Source of the DNA: CAZUGH01 sp964619785
GTDB taxonomy: Bacteria; Bacillota; Clostridia; Lachnospirales; Lachnospiraceae
Reading direction: 5' to 3'
Length of the DNA: 17,891 bases
Assembly (NCBI GenBank): GCA_964619785.1
Contig: CAZUGH010000036.1
Location: 1-17,891, forward strand
Below, piece by piece: positions 1 through 7,643 of the stretch. Under the pieces are notes generated by a model. The model had not been told where the DNA came from. It saw only the letters and a list, made by a program, of their open reading frames with translations, and did no database searches. Both the position numbers and the translations under genes were made by a program. Numbering within the stretch: position 1 is the stretch's first letter; each line of letters begins with the position of its first letter.

Positions 1-1140
1 TTTTTTCAGCATTTCACAATAAAATGCCATAGGATCCATATCTTCCTTACCAGTAATCTTTAGGTATTCCAATATCCATTTTTTTGCCTTGAACATACTT
101 TCTGTAATGAATATCCTCGCCTTACCAAGATCTCTTTTAATTCCAAAAGCATCAATGTATGTATGTGCGTTCTCACTTCTTTCTTTATTGTATTCATCAA
201 GAAATCCATGAACATCTACCTGGTGAAGCATGCCCTTTGCAAAAGGAAGCCTTATCTGGAAAGAAGTAGCGCCTTCTGTCCCAAGGGAGGCATTAATTAA
301 TGCGCCATAAGAAGGTGCGATAAAGCCTACACCATCAAAAGGTGTATCTACATATAACACTTTTTTTTCGCCTTGATCATCAATGTCCCATACTTTTCCA
401 TTATTTCCTGCATTATTCTGATTTTCTTTGGCAGATATATAAGTAGTCTTCTCATAATTATATCCAGTAATGGATTTATCCGGATTTTTAGGATCTCTTC
501 GTTCATCTTGAATTACAACAAGTGTTTCTGGAGTAATCTCAAAATCCTCGTGCACAATTCTTCTAGAAGAAGACAGATATAGACCTCTGTATGCATAATA
601 TTTACTTTCCTGTATCTCAATGCGAGAAAAGTCCATGCCAAGATTAAGACGTTCATTTAGAGCATCATAATAAGTCGCATCAATAAAGGAAATACGACTC
701 TTTCGACTCATATTTCCACTCTTATCAAACACAACCATATGCACAGGCATGTCCGATTCTTTTGCATAAATATCAAGACCATTTTCTATAATATCCTTAG
801 CAAACTCCTGAAGTGATTCCCTATATCCTTTTATGCCATCGCTATCAGACTCATCAAAAGGCATAAAGATATTATCAAAATCCATTACTAACATTTTATC
901 AAGCAATGTAGTACCTGTAATTTCAAACTTCTCATCCTTGCCATAGCGACGTTCAATTTCTTTATAAAACTGATAAAAAACAGGACATTCTTCCATATCT
1001 TCTTCCTGTTTAATCACCTGTCTGCATAAGGCTTTATTTATTAAATATATCGCATATACCTTATCGTCCTTTCCTTTTGGAAAAAACTTAAATAAAGCTT
1101 TTGCATTAATTGTTCTAATTTTTTGTTTTTGGGTATTCAT
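1..1140 (-). CDS. Partial gene: QDE-1/YonO-type RNA polymerase-like protein (5' part, runs off left edge)
   Basis: The frame is open from ATG at 1140 to base 1, giving 380 residues with no stop. I see an order of motifs that recalls the eukaryotic RNA-dependent RNA polymerase family (PF05183) and its bacterial/phage relatives such as YonO. Residues 184-194 (YRGLYLSSSRR) resemble the family's 'Y-x-hydrophobic-SSSQLR' stretch. DGVG at 269-272 followed by IAPSYG resembles 'DGVGRISP'. SFQIR at 293-297 followed by KG at 302-303 resembles 'AFQIR-GGxKG'. ITESMFK near 345-351 sits where the family has its 'R-S-x-x-KF' element. The catalytic DxDGD loop would lie downstream, outside the window, so activity cannot be judged. 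Sampled lines are about 20-33% GC, well below rlmD next door, which suggests transfer. A moderate AAGGG lies 10 bases before the ATG. The same frame is open upstream across one TAG. The family call rests on remembered motifs, not a search. Confidence 0.55.
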   Translation of the reverse strand, partial: MNTQKQKIRTINAKALFKFFPKGKDDKVYAIYLINKALCRQVIKQEEDMEECPVFYQFYKEIERRYGKDEKFEITGTTLLDKMLVMDFDNIFMPFDESDSDGIKGYRESLQEFAKDIIENGLDIYAKESDMPVHMVVFDKSGNMSRKSRISFIDATYYDALNERLNLGMDFSRIEIQESKYYAYRGLYLSSSRRIVHEDFEITPETLVVIQDERRDPKNPDKSITGYNYEKTTYISAKENQNNAGNNGKVWDIDDQGEKKVLYVDTPFDGVGFIAPSYGALINASLGTEGATSFQIRLPFAKGMLHQVDVHGFLDEYNKERSENAHTYIDAFGIKRDLGKARIFITESMFKAKKWILEYLKITGKEDMDPMAFYCEMLKK

Positions 1141-1210
1141 AGCTATTTTTCCCTTAGCAATCTCTTCTATTAACTACCAGTCGATAAATTCCTTTTTGTC
1201 ACCTAATTCA

Positions 1211-2650
1211 TCACGGTTGGGTGCATCTTGGGTGTTCACTTTTTGACATCAAAACGACCGTCTCAACATGCCCCCCTTGCGGAAACATATCGCACGCCTG
1301 CACCTTCTTCACCTCATACTTTGTTCCATGTGCGCCCTCGGCTAACACCTTCACATCCCTAGCTAATGTCGCTGGATCACAGCTAACATACACAATGCGC
1401 TTTGGTTTCATTGCGAGAATGGTATCAAGCAGCACACCATCGCAACCCTTGCGAGGCGGATCCACAACGACAACATCCGCTTTCATGCCAGCTGGTCCGA
1501 CCTTGTCACGAACCATCTCAGAGCCTACAACCTCTTCCGCAGCCCCGCAGAAGAATTCCACATTGGTCAATTGATTTAACGCCGCATTCGTGCGCGCATT
1601 CTCAACTGCTTCCGGAACGATTTCCACACCAAGCACCTGGCCTGAACCTCCAACTGCTGCCGCCAGGAAGAGCGTAATGGTTCCGATTCCACAATACATA
1701 TCCCACACGGTCTCACCAGGCTTCACATCCGCGAAGTCGAGAGCAGTCTGATAGAGGCGAAGCGTCTGTGGCGGATTCACCTGGTAAAAGGATTGCGCAG
1801 ATATTTGGTACTTGATTTCGCCAATGGCATCTGTAATCGTATCCTTGCCCCACAGCACCTTCGTGTGTGTACCAAGAATCACATTGGTACGCTCGCGATT
1901 CACGTTCACCAATATACTTACTACACCATCGATGTCACGCAAGACACTCGTAAGTGCCTCCCCATACGACTCCATGAATCCACGAAAAGCACCATTGATA
2001 ACCAAACATACCATAATCTCCCCAGTGGAAAATGCTTTTCGCACAAAGATATGACGCACCAACCCACTATGTTTCTCTTCATCATAGGCCAGAACACCCT
2101 CACGCTTCATAAAGCTCACAATCTTGGCAACGATTTCATTGCTGATAGGGTCTTGGATTGCACAATTTGTCATTGGAATAACGGAGTGTGTTCTACTTGC
2201 GTAGAATCCCGTGGTAGGATTTCCATCTTTGTCAGCACGAACTGGAAATTGCGCCTTATTTCGGTAGTTCCATGGGTTGTCCATACCAAGAATCGGATTC
2301 ACTACAGCTGCAGACAGGTCTGTACCCCCGATACGCGTTAAGCAATCGAGCACCTTTTTCTGTTTATAACGGAGTTGTCCCTCATAAGACAAGTGCTGCA
2401 ACGTGCATCCGCCGCACTGGCGGGCCACTTTACAAGCAGGCTCGACACGATCTGGTGATGGCTCTAGTATTTCAACCAATCTCGCAAAGCCATAATTTTT
2501 CTTGGTCTTCATAATCTTGACACGGACTTTCTCGCCCGGCAATGCTTCCTTAACAAAAAGAGCATAGCCATCGAAATGTCCTATGCCCTCTCCATCTTTG
2601 CCAAGGTCTTGTATTTCAACGATCACTTCTTGATTCTTTTTGAAATCCAT
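1211..2650 (-). CDS. rlmD: 23S rRNA (uracil-C5)-methyltransferase, RlmD/RlmCD type
   Basis: This is a SAM-dependent methyltransferase that makes 5-methyluridine in 23S rRNA; Firmicutes homologues (RlmCD) can modify both U747 and U1939. The 479 residues show an N-terminal TRAM domain (about 1-62), then a 4Fe-4S cluster site with C73, C79 and C82 plus C163. The Rossmann SAM motif is DMYCGIGT (317-324). DPPRKG is at 397-402, the catalytic cysteine is C424 in VSCDPATLARD, and the general base is likely E463 in GGHVETVVLM. The start lies 5 bases after the yhaM stop, with GGAGG inside the end of yhaM, so translation is probably coupled. The last nine residues (SEHPRCTQP) are atypical. Removing one base from the A5 run (minus strand, 1240-1244) would join a different tail ending at 1174. 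Family assignment is secure; whether one or two uridines are targeted is not visible. Confidence 0.95.
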   Translation of the reverse strand: MDFKKNQEVIVEIQDLGKDGEGIGHFDGYALFVKEALPGEKVRVKIMKTKKNYGFARLVEILEPSPDRVEPACKVARQCGGCTLQHLSYEGQLRYKQKKVLDCLTRIGGTDLSAAVVNPILGMDNPWNYRNKAQFPVRADKDGNPTTGFYASRTHSVIPMTNCAIQDPISNEIVAKIVSFMKREGVLAYDEEKHSGLVRHIFVRKAFSTGEIMVCLVINGAFRGFMESYGEALTSVLRDIDGVVSILVNVNRERTNVILGTHTKVLWGKDTITDAIGEIKYQISAQSFYQVNPPQTLRLYQTALDFADVKPGETVWDMYCGIGTITLFLAAAVGGSGQVLGVEIVPEAVENARTNAALNQLTNVEFFCGAAEEVVGSEMVRDKVGPAGMKADVVVVDPPRKGCDGVLLDTILAMKPKRIVYVSCDPATLARDVKVLAEGAHGTKYEVKKVQACDMFPQGGHVETVVLMSKSEHPRCTQP

Positions 2651-2655
2651 AGATT

Positions 2656-3603
2656 CTACTTAGCCTCCGTTGTTCTGCGCAGATTGCTTTCAAATAAACG
2701 ATTGTAACCGAGCCAACCATCTTCCATCGTTGCCTCAGAGAATATCTCTGTCATTGTCTGCATCTTAGCATCTGTATTGTCTGCTAGATTTAACGCCATC
2801 GCCTCCATCAGAGCAGGTACCTTCGGAGAACCATACTCTAGTTTACCATGATGTGCTAAAATACAGTGTTTCAGCTCGCTCGCTAGTTTCTCTGGAAATC
2901 CAACAATTTTCTTAATTCCATCACTGACTAATTCTGTACCCATATAGATATGACCGAGCAATTGGCCATCATCGGTATAATCATTAGCAGGGAAAAATGC
3001 CAGCTCATTGATTTTGCCCATATCATGAAACAGGGCTGCTGTAATTAATAAATCACGATTCAAAAGTGGATATGCTTTCGACATAAACTCACACATATTC
3101 GTTACTGCTAACGTATGCTCAAGTAATCCGCCCATGAAACCATGATGAACGCTTTTCGCTGCCGAATGCTTCTTAAATGAATCTGTAAATGCCTTATCTT
3201 CCACGAAGAAGGATTCTAACAAAGTCTTCAGATGCGTCTCCTTAATACTCGCAATGTACTTTAGCACCTGGCTGTACATCTCCTCCACATTCTTCGTCGT
3301 ACATGGAACATAATCCGTAGGGTCGTACTCGCCTTCACTTGCCACACGAATACGGTTGATGTTCATTTGCAATGCTCCCTGAAAACTAGTAACCATACCC
3401 TCACATTGAATGTAATCCATGGAATCGAAATTCTCAATACCATTCGTCAGTTCCCACACCTTGCCATCTGCATTGCCTGTCTTATCCTGCAGATTCAACG
3501 CATAATAAGTCTTACCTGCTTTCGTCTTTAAAACTCGTTTCTCTTTGCACAGGTAAACTCCTGTGAACTTCTGTCCATCTCGGTATTGATTTAAATAATA
3601 CAT
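2656..3603 (-). CDS. yhaM: 3'-5' exoribonuclease YhaM family (OB fold plus HD domain)
   Basis: The 315-residue product matches the Gram-positive YhaM family, which trims RNA (and in vitro DNA) from the 3' end in a metal-dependent way in the cytoplasm. An OB-fold nucleic-acid-binding domain covers about residues 10-90. An HD phosphohydrolase domain follows with H163 (GGLLEHT), H193-D194 (FHDMGK), H251-H252 (ILAHHG) and D275 (NLADNTDAK), which are the expected metal ligands. Length and domain order are normal for the family. It sits 12 bases after the FN3-protein gene and 5 bases before rlmD in a three-gene minus-strand operon, so RNA decay and rRNA modification are transcribed together. All HD residues are intact, so the enzyme should be active. 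Confidence 0.93.
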   Translation of the reverse strand: MYYLNQYRDGQKFTGVYLCKEKRVLKTKAGKTYYALNLQDKTGNADGKVWELTNGIENFDSMDYIQCEGMVTSFQGALQMNINRIRVASEGEYDPTDYVPCTTKNVEEMYSQVLKYIASIKETHLKTLLESFFVEDKAFTDSFKKHSAAKSVHHGFMGGLLEHTLAVTNMCEFMSKAYPLLNRDLLITAALFHDMGKINELAFFPANDYTDDGQLLGHIYMGTELVSDGIKKIVGFPEKLASELKHCILAHHGKLEYGSPKVPALMEAMALNLADNTDAKMQTMTEIFSEATMEDGWLGYNRLFESNLRRTTEAK

Positions 3604-3615
3604 AGTCGCTCCATT

Positions 3616-4362
3616 CTATTTTGCTTTCTTTTTAATAGTAACATATTCACTGTAAATCTTCTTGCCCTTCACTGTCTTATAGCAGCGAATCTGATAATTA
3701 TAAGTCATACCTCGCACTAACATCTTGTGCTTTAGGCTATTCTTCTTATAACTCTTGATGGTCTTCATCTTGTGATACTTAAGCTTTACGCCCTTGAGTT
3801 TCACGCTGACCTTGCCCCAGACTTCATAACCACTTACCTTGCCCTTAGCGCCCTTCTTCCACTTCAGCGTAATCGAACCACGGTGTGCTTTCGCCTTGAA
3901 ACCTTTTACCTTAGCTGGAATCATTTTCATTGAAATCTCTGAGGAAAATGGAGTCAGCTCCCATCCTGCTAAAGTTGCACGCTTCACCTGTACCTTGTAT
4001 GTATATGTCGTACCAGGAGTAAGCTTATCATCTGTAAATGAAGTTGCATTCAGGCTACGTAGTAATTGATACTCACCCTTCCCACTCTTACGATAAACCT
4101 CGTAAGAACTAGCGCCCACATAAGGAAGCCAGCTAACCGTACCACTAGTAAGACTTGTTGATGCCTTGCATGTCAGACTCTGAACAGGTGGCAACGTCAG
4201 ATTAACCATTTCAGTCGGAGCCTGAAGCACAGGAACGATTGGGACCGCAGGGGCAGGTGTGATAGCCCCGCCACTAACCGTATCTGCCTTTATCGAAGAT
4301 GGCAACATGCAAATTCCACATGCCATCAAAATTCCTAAAATTAGTCTTGATTTTCTCATCAT
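3616..4362 (-). CDS. Secreted protein with two fibronectin type III domains
   Basis: The start is set by GGAGG at 4368-4372, 5 bases before ATG 4362 and 8 before a second ATG at 4359. An in-frame ATG at 4419 is unlikely because it would lie within a few bases of the predicted transcription start. The 248 residues begin with a basic N-terminus, a hydrophobic core (about 7-20) and a probable signal-peptidase site after SIKA (about 26). A proline-rich linker follows (about 34-60). Two FN3-like beta-sandwich domains (about 58-146 and 149-245) show the typical spaced aromatics: SYEVYRKS and YTYKV in the first, GYEVWGK and YNYQIRCY in the second. The second domain and tail are very lysine-rich, ending KKKAK, so the mature protein should be strongly basic. 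Binding to anionic cell-wall polymers is possible but inferred. It is the first gene of the operon with yhaM and rlmD. The specific function is unknown. Confidence 0.8.
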   Translation of the reverse strand: MMRKSRLILGILMACGICMLPSSIKADTVSGGAITPAPAVPIVPVLQAPTEMVNLTLPPVQSLTCKASTSLTSGTVSWLPYVGASSYEVYRKSGKGEYQLLRSLNATSFTDDKLTPGTTYTYKVQVKRATLAGWELTPFSSEISMKMIPAKVKGFKAKAHRGSITLKWKKGAKGKVSGYEVWGKVSVKLKGVKLKYHKMKTIKSYKKNSLKHKMLVRGMTYNYQIRCYKTVKGKKIYSEYVTIKKKAK

Positions 4363-4421
4363 GAATTCCTCCATTTCTCTCATCTTAAGTTGTGTATCAG
4401 AAAAATACCCATCATCCATTA

Positions 4422-4450
4422 ATGATACCTATTTTTCCCTAGAAAATCAA
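4422..4450 (-). promoter_or_regulatory. Sigma-A promoter of the FN3/yhaM/rlmD operon
   Basis: On the minus strand TTGATT (4445-4450) and TATCAT (4422-4427) are separated by 17 bases, close to the sigma-A consensus. Transcription would start near 4415 and give a leader of about 50 bases before ATG 4362. This supports the downstream start codon of the FN3 gene. Confidence 0.65.
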
Positions 4451-4460
4451 GTGTCCACAG

Positions 4461-4489
4461 TTTACTTTTCAAAATAAATCGTGTAGAAT
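4461..4489 (+). promoter_or_regulatory. Sigma-A promoter of the mutS2/response regulator/kinase unit
   Basis: TTTACT (4461-4466) and TAGAAT (4484-4489) are separated by exactly 17 bases. Transcription would begin near 4496, giving a short leader with AGAAGGA (4509-4515) before the mutS2 ATG. It lies back to back with the minus-strand promoter at 4422-4450; the two -35 elements are only 10 bases apart. Confidence 0.65.
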
Positions 4490-4518
4490 GAAAATAGAAC
4501 ATAATATAAGAAGGAAAT

Positions 4519-6891
4519 ATGATGAATAAAAAAGTTTTTAAGACGTTAGAATACAATAAGATAATTGACATGTTAGTGAATGAAGCGGACTCTACAATGG
4601 GGAAGAAAAGTGCTGCATCATTACTACCTGCCACCGATATCAATGAGATACAAGCACTGCAGACCGAGACTTCACACGCCCTGATGCGTTTATTTAAACA
4701 GGGAACAGTAGGATTTCATGGGCTTCGCGATATTCGCGCCAGTCTCGTCCCTCTTGATAAGGGGGCTACACTTAGTATCAGCGAGCTGCTAGACATCAGC
4801 AGTTTACTTGATGTTGCAGCAAGAGCCATCGCATTTGATAAGAAAGATGAAGACCTCTCCGATGCACTATCAGGACGTTTCCATGCACTTGTTGAACTGC
4901 GTGATCTCAATCGTGAGATTAAGCGATGTATCTTGTCTCCAGAAGAGATTAGCGATGATGCAAGTCCAGAGTTGAAACGAATTCGACGTGCGATTAAGAA
5001 TGCTGGTGAGCAAATCCATCAACAGATGACGCAAACGATGACTTCTAGCCAGACGATGCTTCAGGAAAATATCATCACCCTGCGTAATGGGCGATATTGT
5101 CTACCGGTGAAAGCGGAATACAAATCCTCTTTTTCTGGAATGATTCACGGTCAGAGTTCCTCTGGCTCAACCTTTTTCATTGAGCCGATGGCCGTTGTGA
5201 AGTTGAACAACCAACTAACGGAATTAGCAGTTAAAGAACAAGAGGAAATTCAAAAGATACTAGCAGCTTTGTCTAACCTTGCTGCACCAGATTGTGAAGA
5301 CTTAGCACGCGATGTTTTATTACTTGCCGAACTTGATTTCATCTTTGCAAAGGCAAAATTATCTAAGAAAATACAAGCAAGTGAGCCAATCTTCGATGGG
5401 GATTATATCGACATCAAGAAAGGTCGCCACCCATTGATTCCGAAGGAACAGGTTGTACCGATTGATGTGGCACTTGGCAGGGATTATTCCCTACTCATTG
5501 TCACGGGACCGAATACTGGTGGTAAGACTGTTTCACTCAAAACCGTTGGTCTCTTTACCTTAATGGGACAGGCAGGGCTTCATATACCAGCCTTTGACCA
5601 CTCCCATCTTCGTGTTTATAACGAAGTGTATGCAGACATTGGTGATGAGCAAAGCATCGAACAGAGCCTGAGTACATTTTCCTCACATATGACGAATACG
5701 GTATCCATTCTTGAGAGAGCCGATGAGAATTCACTGGCGCTTTTTGATGAGTTAGGTGCAGGAACAGACCCAACAGAGGGTGCCGCTTTGGCGATTGCCA
5801 TTTTGAACAATCTGCATGAACGCCGTGTGACAGCAATGGCAACGACGCATTACAGCGAACTAAAGATTTACGCACTGTCTACAGATGGTGTAGAGAATGC
5901 GTCCTGCGAATTTGATGTCGAGTCACTTCGCCCAACGTATCGATTGATGGTTGGTATCCCAGGAAAAAGTAACGCATTCGCTATCTCAATGAAATTAGGG
6001 CTTGGTGAGGACATCATTGCCCAAGCAGAGAAGTTAATTGATGAAGACGCGAAGAGCTTTGAGGATGTCGTGACAGACTTAGAAGAAAGTCGTGTGGCGC
6101 TTGAACAGGAACGTGCACAGATTGCTGTCTTGCGAGGGGAGGCAGAACAACTTAAAAAGAAGCTCGCTGATAAGAATCAACGAATTGATGACGCCAAAGA
6201 TAAGATTCTGCGTCGTGCCAATGAAGAGGCCAACGATATCTTGCAAAAAGCAAAGGATGTGGCGGATGATTCCATTCGTAAATACAATAAATGGATGCAG
6301 GGTGGCGGTGATACCAAAGCCATGGAGCATCAACGAGATGCTTTACGTGAACAATTAGGGAAGACGGGCAAGAACCTCACGTTAACATCAAGTAAAAAGC
6401 CAAAAGGCAAGAAACCAACCAACCTTAAGATTGGCGACCTGGTTATGGTTCATTCCATGGGCGTCAAGGGAACGGTTAGCACACTTCCAAACAGCCGCGG
6501 GGAATTGTTTGTACAAATGGGTGTGATTCGTTCCTCCGTTAAAGTAGATGATTTAGAATTAATTCAAGAAGACACATTAACGGTTAACAAAGGCAAGAAG
6601 CAACAAACGGGTAGTGGTAAGATTCGTATGAGTAAAGCAATGTCTGTAACCACCGAGATTAATCTTATTGGTAAGACAACAGACGAAGCCATCCCACTAC
6701 TTGACAAGTATCTAGATGATGCCTATCTGTCACACCTTCACCAGGTGACAATTATCCACGGCATCGGAACAGGCGCATTGAAAAAAGCAGTTGTAGCCCA
6801 CCTAAAGAAAACAAATTATATCAAAAGTTTTCGCGCCGGGGAATTTGGCGAGGGTGGCTATGGTGTTACAATTGCTGAATTCAAATCATAA
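4519..6891 (+). CDS. mutS2: MutS2 ATPase/endonuclease family protein
   Basis: The 790-residue product has the MutS2 layout: MutS core and clamp, ATPase domain, long coiled coil, small beta (KOW-like) domain and C-terminal Smr domain. Walker A is TGPNTGGKT (329-337) and Walker B DELGAGTDPTEG (410-421), both intact. The charged helical stretch runs about 515-600, the KOW-like part about 636-690 and Smr about 712-790 with HGIGTG at 747-752. MutS2 lacks the mismatch-recognition domain of MutS and is tied to recombination control and, in Bacillus, to rescue of collided ribosomes. Here the Smr motif usually written LDLRG or LDxH reads INLIG (714-718), so the acidic and basic side chains are absent and nuclease activity is doubtful. 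ATG codons at 4519 and 4522 are both possible; the second has better spacing (7 bases) from AAGG. It is first in a unit with the two-component genes. Confidence 0.95.
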   Translation: MMNKKVFKTLEYNKIIDMLVNEADSTMGKKSAASLLPATDINEIQALQTETSHALMRLFKQGTVGFHGLRDIRASLVPLDKGATLSISELLDISSLLDVAARAIAFDKKDEDLSDALSGRFHALVELRDLNREIKRCILSPEEISDDASPELKRIRRAIKNAGEQIHQQMTQTMTSSQTMLQENIITLRNGRYCLPVKAEYKSSFSGMIHGQSSSGSTFFIEPMAVVKLNNQLTELAVKEQEEIQKILAALSNLAAPDCEDLARDVLLLAELDFIFAKAKLSKKIQASEPIFDGDYIDIKKGRHPLIPKEQVVPIDVALGRDYSLLIVTGPNTGGKTVSLKTVGLFTLMGQAGLHIPAFDHSHLRVYNEVYADIGDEQSIEQSLSTFSSHMTNTVSILERADENSLALFDELGAGTDPTEGAALAIAILNNLHERRVTAMATTHYSELKIYALSTDGVENASCEFDVESLRPTYRLMVGIPGKSNAFAISMKLGLGEDIIAQAEKLIDEDAKSFEDVVTDLEESRVALEQERAQIAVLRGEAEQLKKKLADKNQRIDDAKDKILRRANEEANDILQKAKDVADDSIRKYNKWMQGGGDTKAMEHQRDALREQLGKTGKNLTLTSSKKPKGKKPTNLKIGDLVMVHSMGVKGTVSTLPNSRGELFVQMGVIRSSVKVDDLELIQEDTLTVNKGKKQQTGSGKIRMSKAMSVTTEINLIGKTTDEAIPLLDKYLDDAYLSHLHQVTIIHGIGTGALKKAVVAHLKKTNYIKSFRAGEFGEGGYGVTIAEFKS

Positions 6892-6902
6892 AGGAGGAGC
6901 TT

Positions 6903-7622
6903 ATGGCTGAAAAACAACGAATTCTCATCGTCGATGATGATTCTAACATCTCAGAACTAATTGCACTTTATCTCACCAAGGAGTGCTTTCAATGTGAAAT
7001 CGTGGAGGACGGGGAATCCGCTATTGAAAAACACAAAACATTTCAACCCAATCTGATTCTATTAGACCTGATGCTTCCAGGCATCGATGGATATGACGTG
7101 TGTCGCGAGATTCGTAAGACTTCAACAACACCAATCATTATGTTATCCGCTAAAGGCGAAGTATTTGATAAAGTTTTAGGTCTTGAATTAGGTGCTGATG
7201 ATTACATGATTAAACCATTTGATTCCAAGGAACTAGTCGCTCGTGTCAAGGCTGTATTACGCCGTTATAAGCCGATTATTGCCACACCTGAGGAACAGGA
7301 AGACAAGCCAATTGGTGAGTATGTCGAATACTCTGACCTTCTCATCAGCTTATCGAACTATTCAGTCACTTACTTTGGCGAGCAAGTGGAGATGCCACCG
7401 AAGGAACTAGAATTATTTTATTTCCTTGCCAAGCATCCAAATCAAGTATTTACAAGAGAACAATTGCTTGACCAAATCTGGGGTTATGAATATATTGTAG
7501 ACACACGTACTGTTGACGTTCATATCAAACGTCTTCGTGAAAAAATCAAAGACCACGCCGAATGGGCCCTGACAACCGTCTGGGGTATCGGCTACAAATT
7601 TGAAACCAAGAAACAGAGATAA
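6903..7622 (+). CDS. OmpR/PhoB-family response regulator
   Basis: The 239 residues form a receiver domain (about 6-118) with acidic residues D11-D12, phospho-acceptor D55 (ILLDLMLPG), S82 and K104 (MIKPF). A winged-helix DNA-binding domain follows (about 140-236), carrying FTREQLLDQIWG, the recognition-helix region VDTRTVDVHIKRLR and the terminal WGIGYKF signature. The start has a strong AAAGGAGGAG at the end of mutS2, 11 bases after its stop. The sensor kinase follows 9 bases downstream (21 to the preferred start), so the two are very probably cognate. No regulon can be inferred. All phosphorelay residues are present, so it should be controlled by phosphorylation. Confidence 0.95.
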   Translation: MAEKQRILIVDDDSNISELIALYLTKECFQCEIVEDGESAIEKHKTFQPNLILLDLMLPGIDGYDVCREIRKTSTTPIIMLSAKGEVFDKVLGLELGADDYMIKPFDSKELVARVKAVLRRYKPIIATPEEQEDKPIGEYVEYSDLLISLSNYSVTYFGEQVEMPPKELELFYFLAKHPNQVFTREQLLDQIWGYEYIVDTRTVDVHIKRLREKIKDHAEWALTTVWGIGYKFETKKQR

Positions 7623-7643
7623 GACATCGGAATGAGGATTCGC

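Noticed and set aside
373..582. 69-codon plus-strand open frame inside the left-edge gene
   Set aside because: Low-complexity Ile/Ser/Phe product, antisense to a 380-codon open frame with conserved-looking motifs.
1793..2341. 182-codon plus-strand open frame opposite rlmD
   Set aside because: It lies wholly inside rlmD, whose catalytic motifs are intact; no start signal.
4363..4419. Upstream in-frame start of the FN3 protein at 4419
   Set aside because: It would place 19 charged residues before the signal peptide and lies at the predicted transcription start; a strong GGAGG serves ATG 4362/4359.
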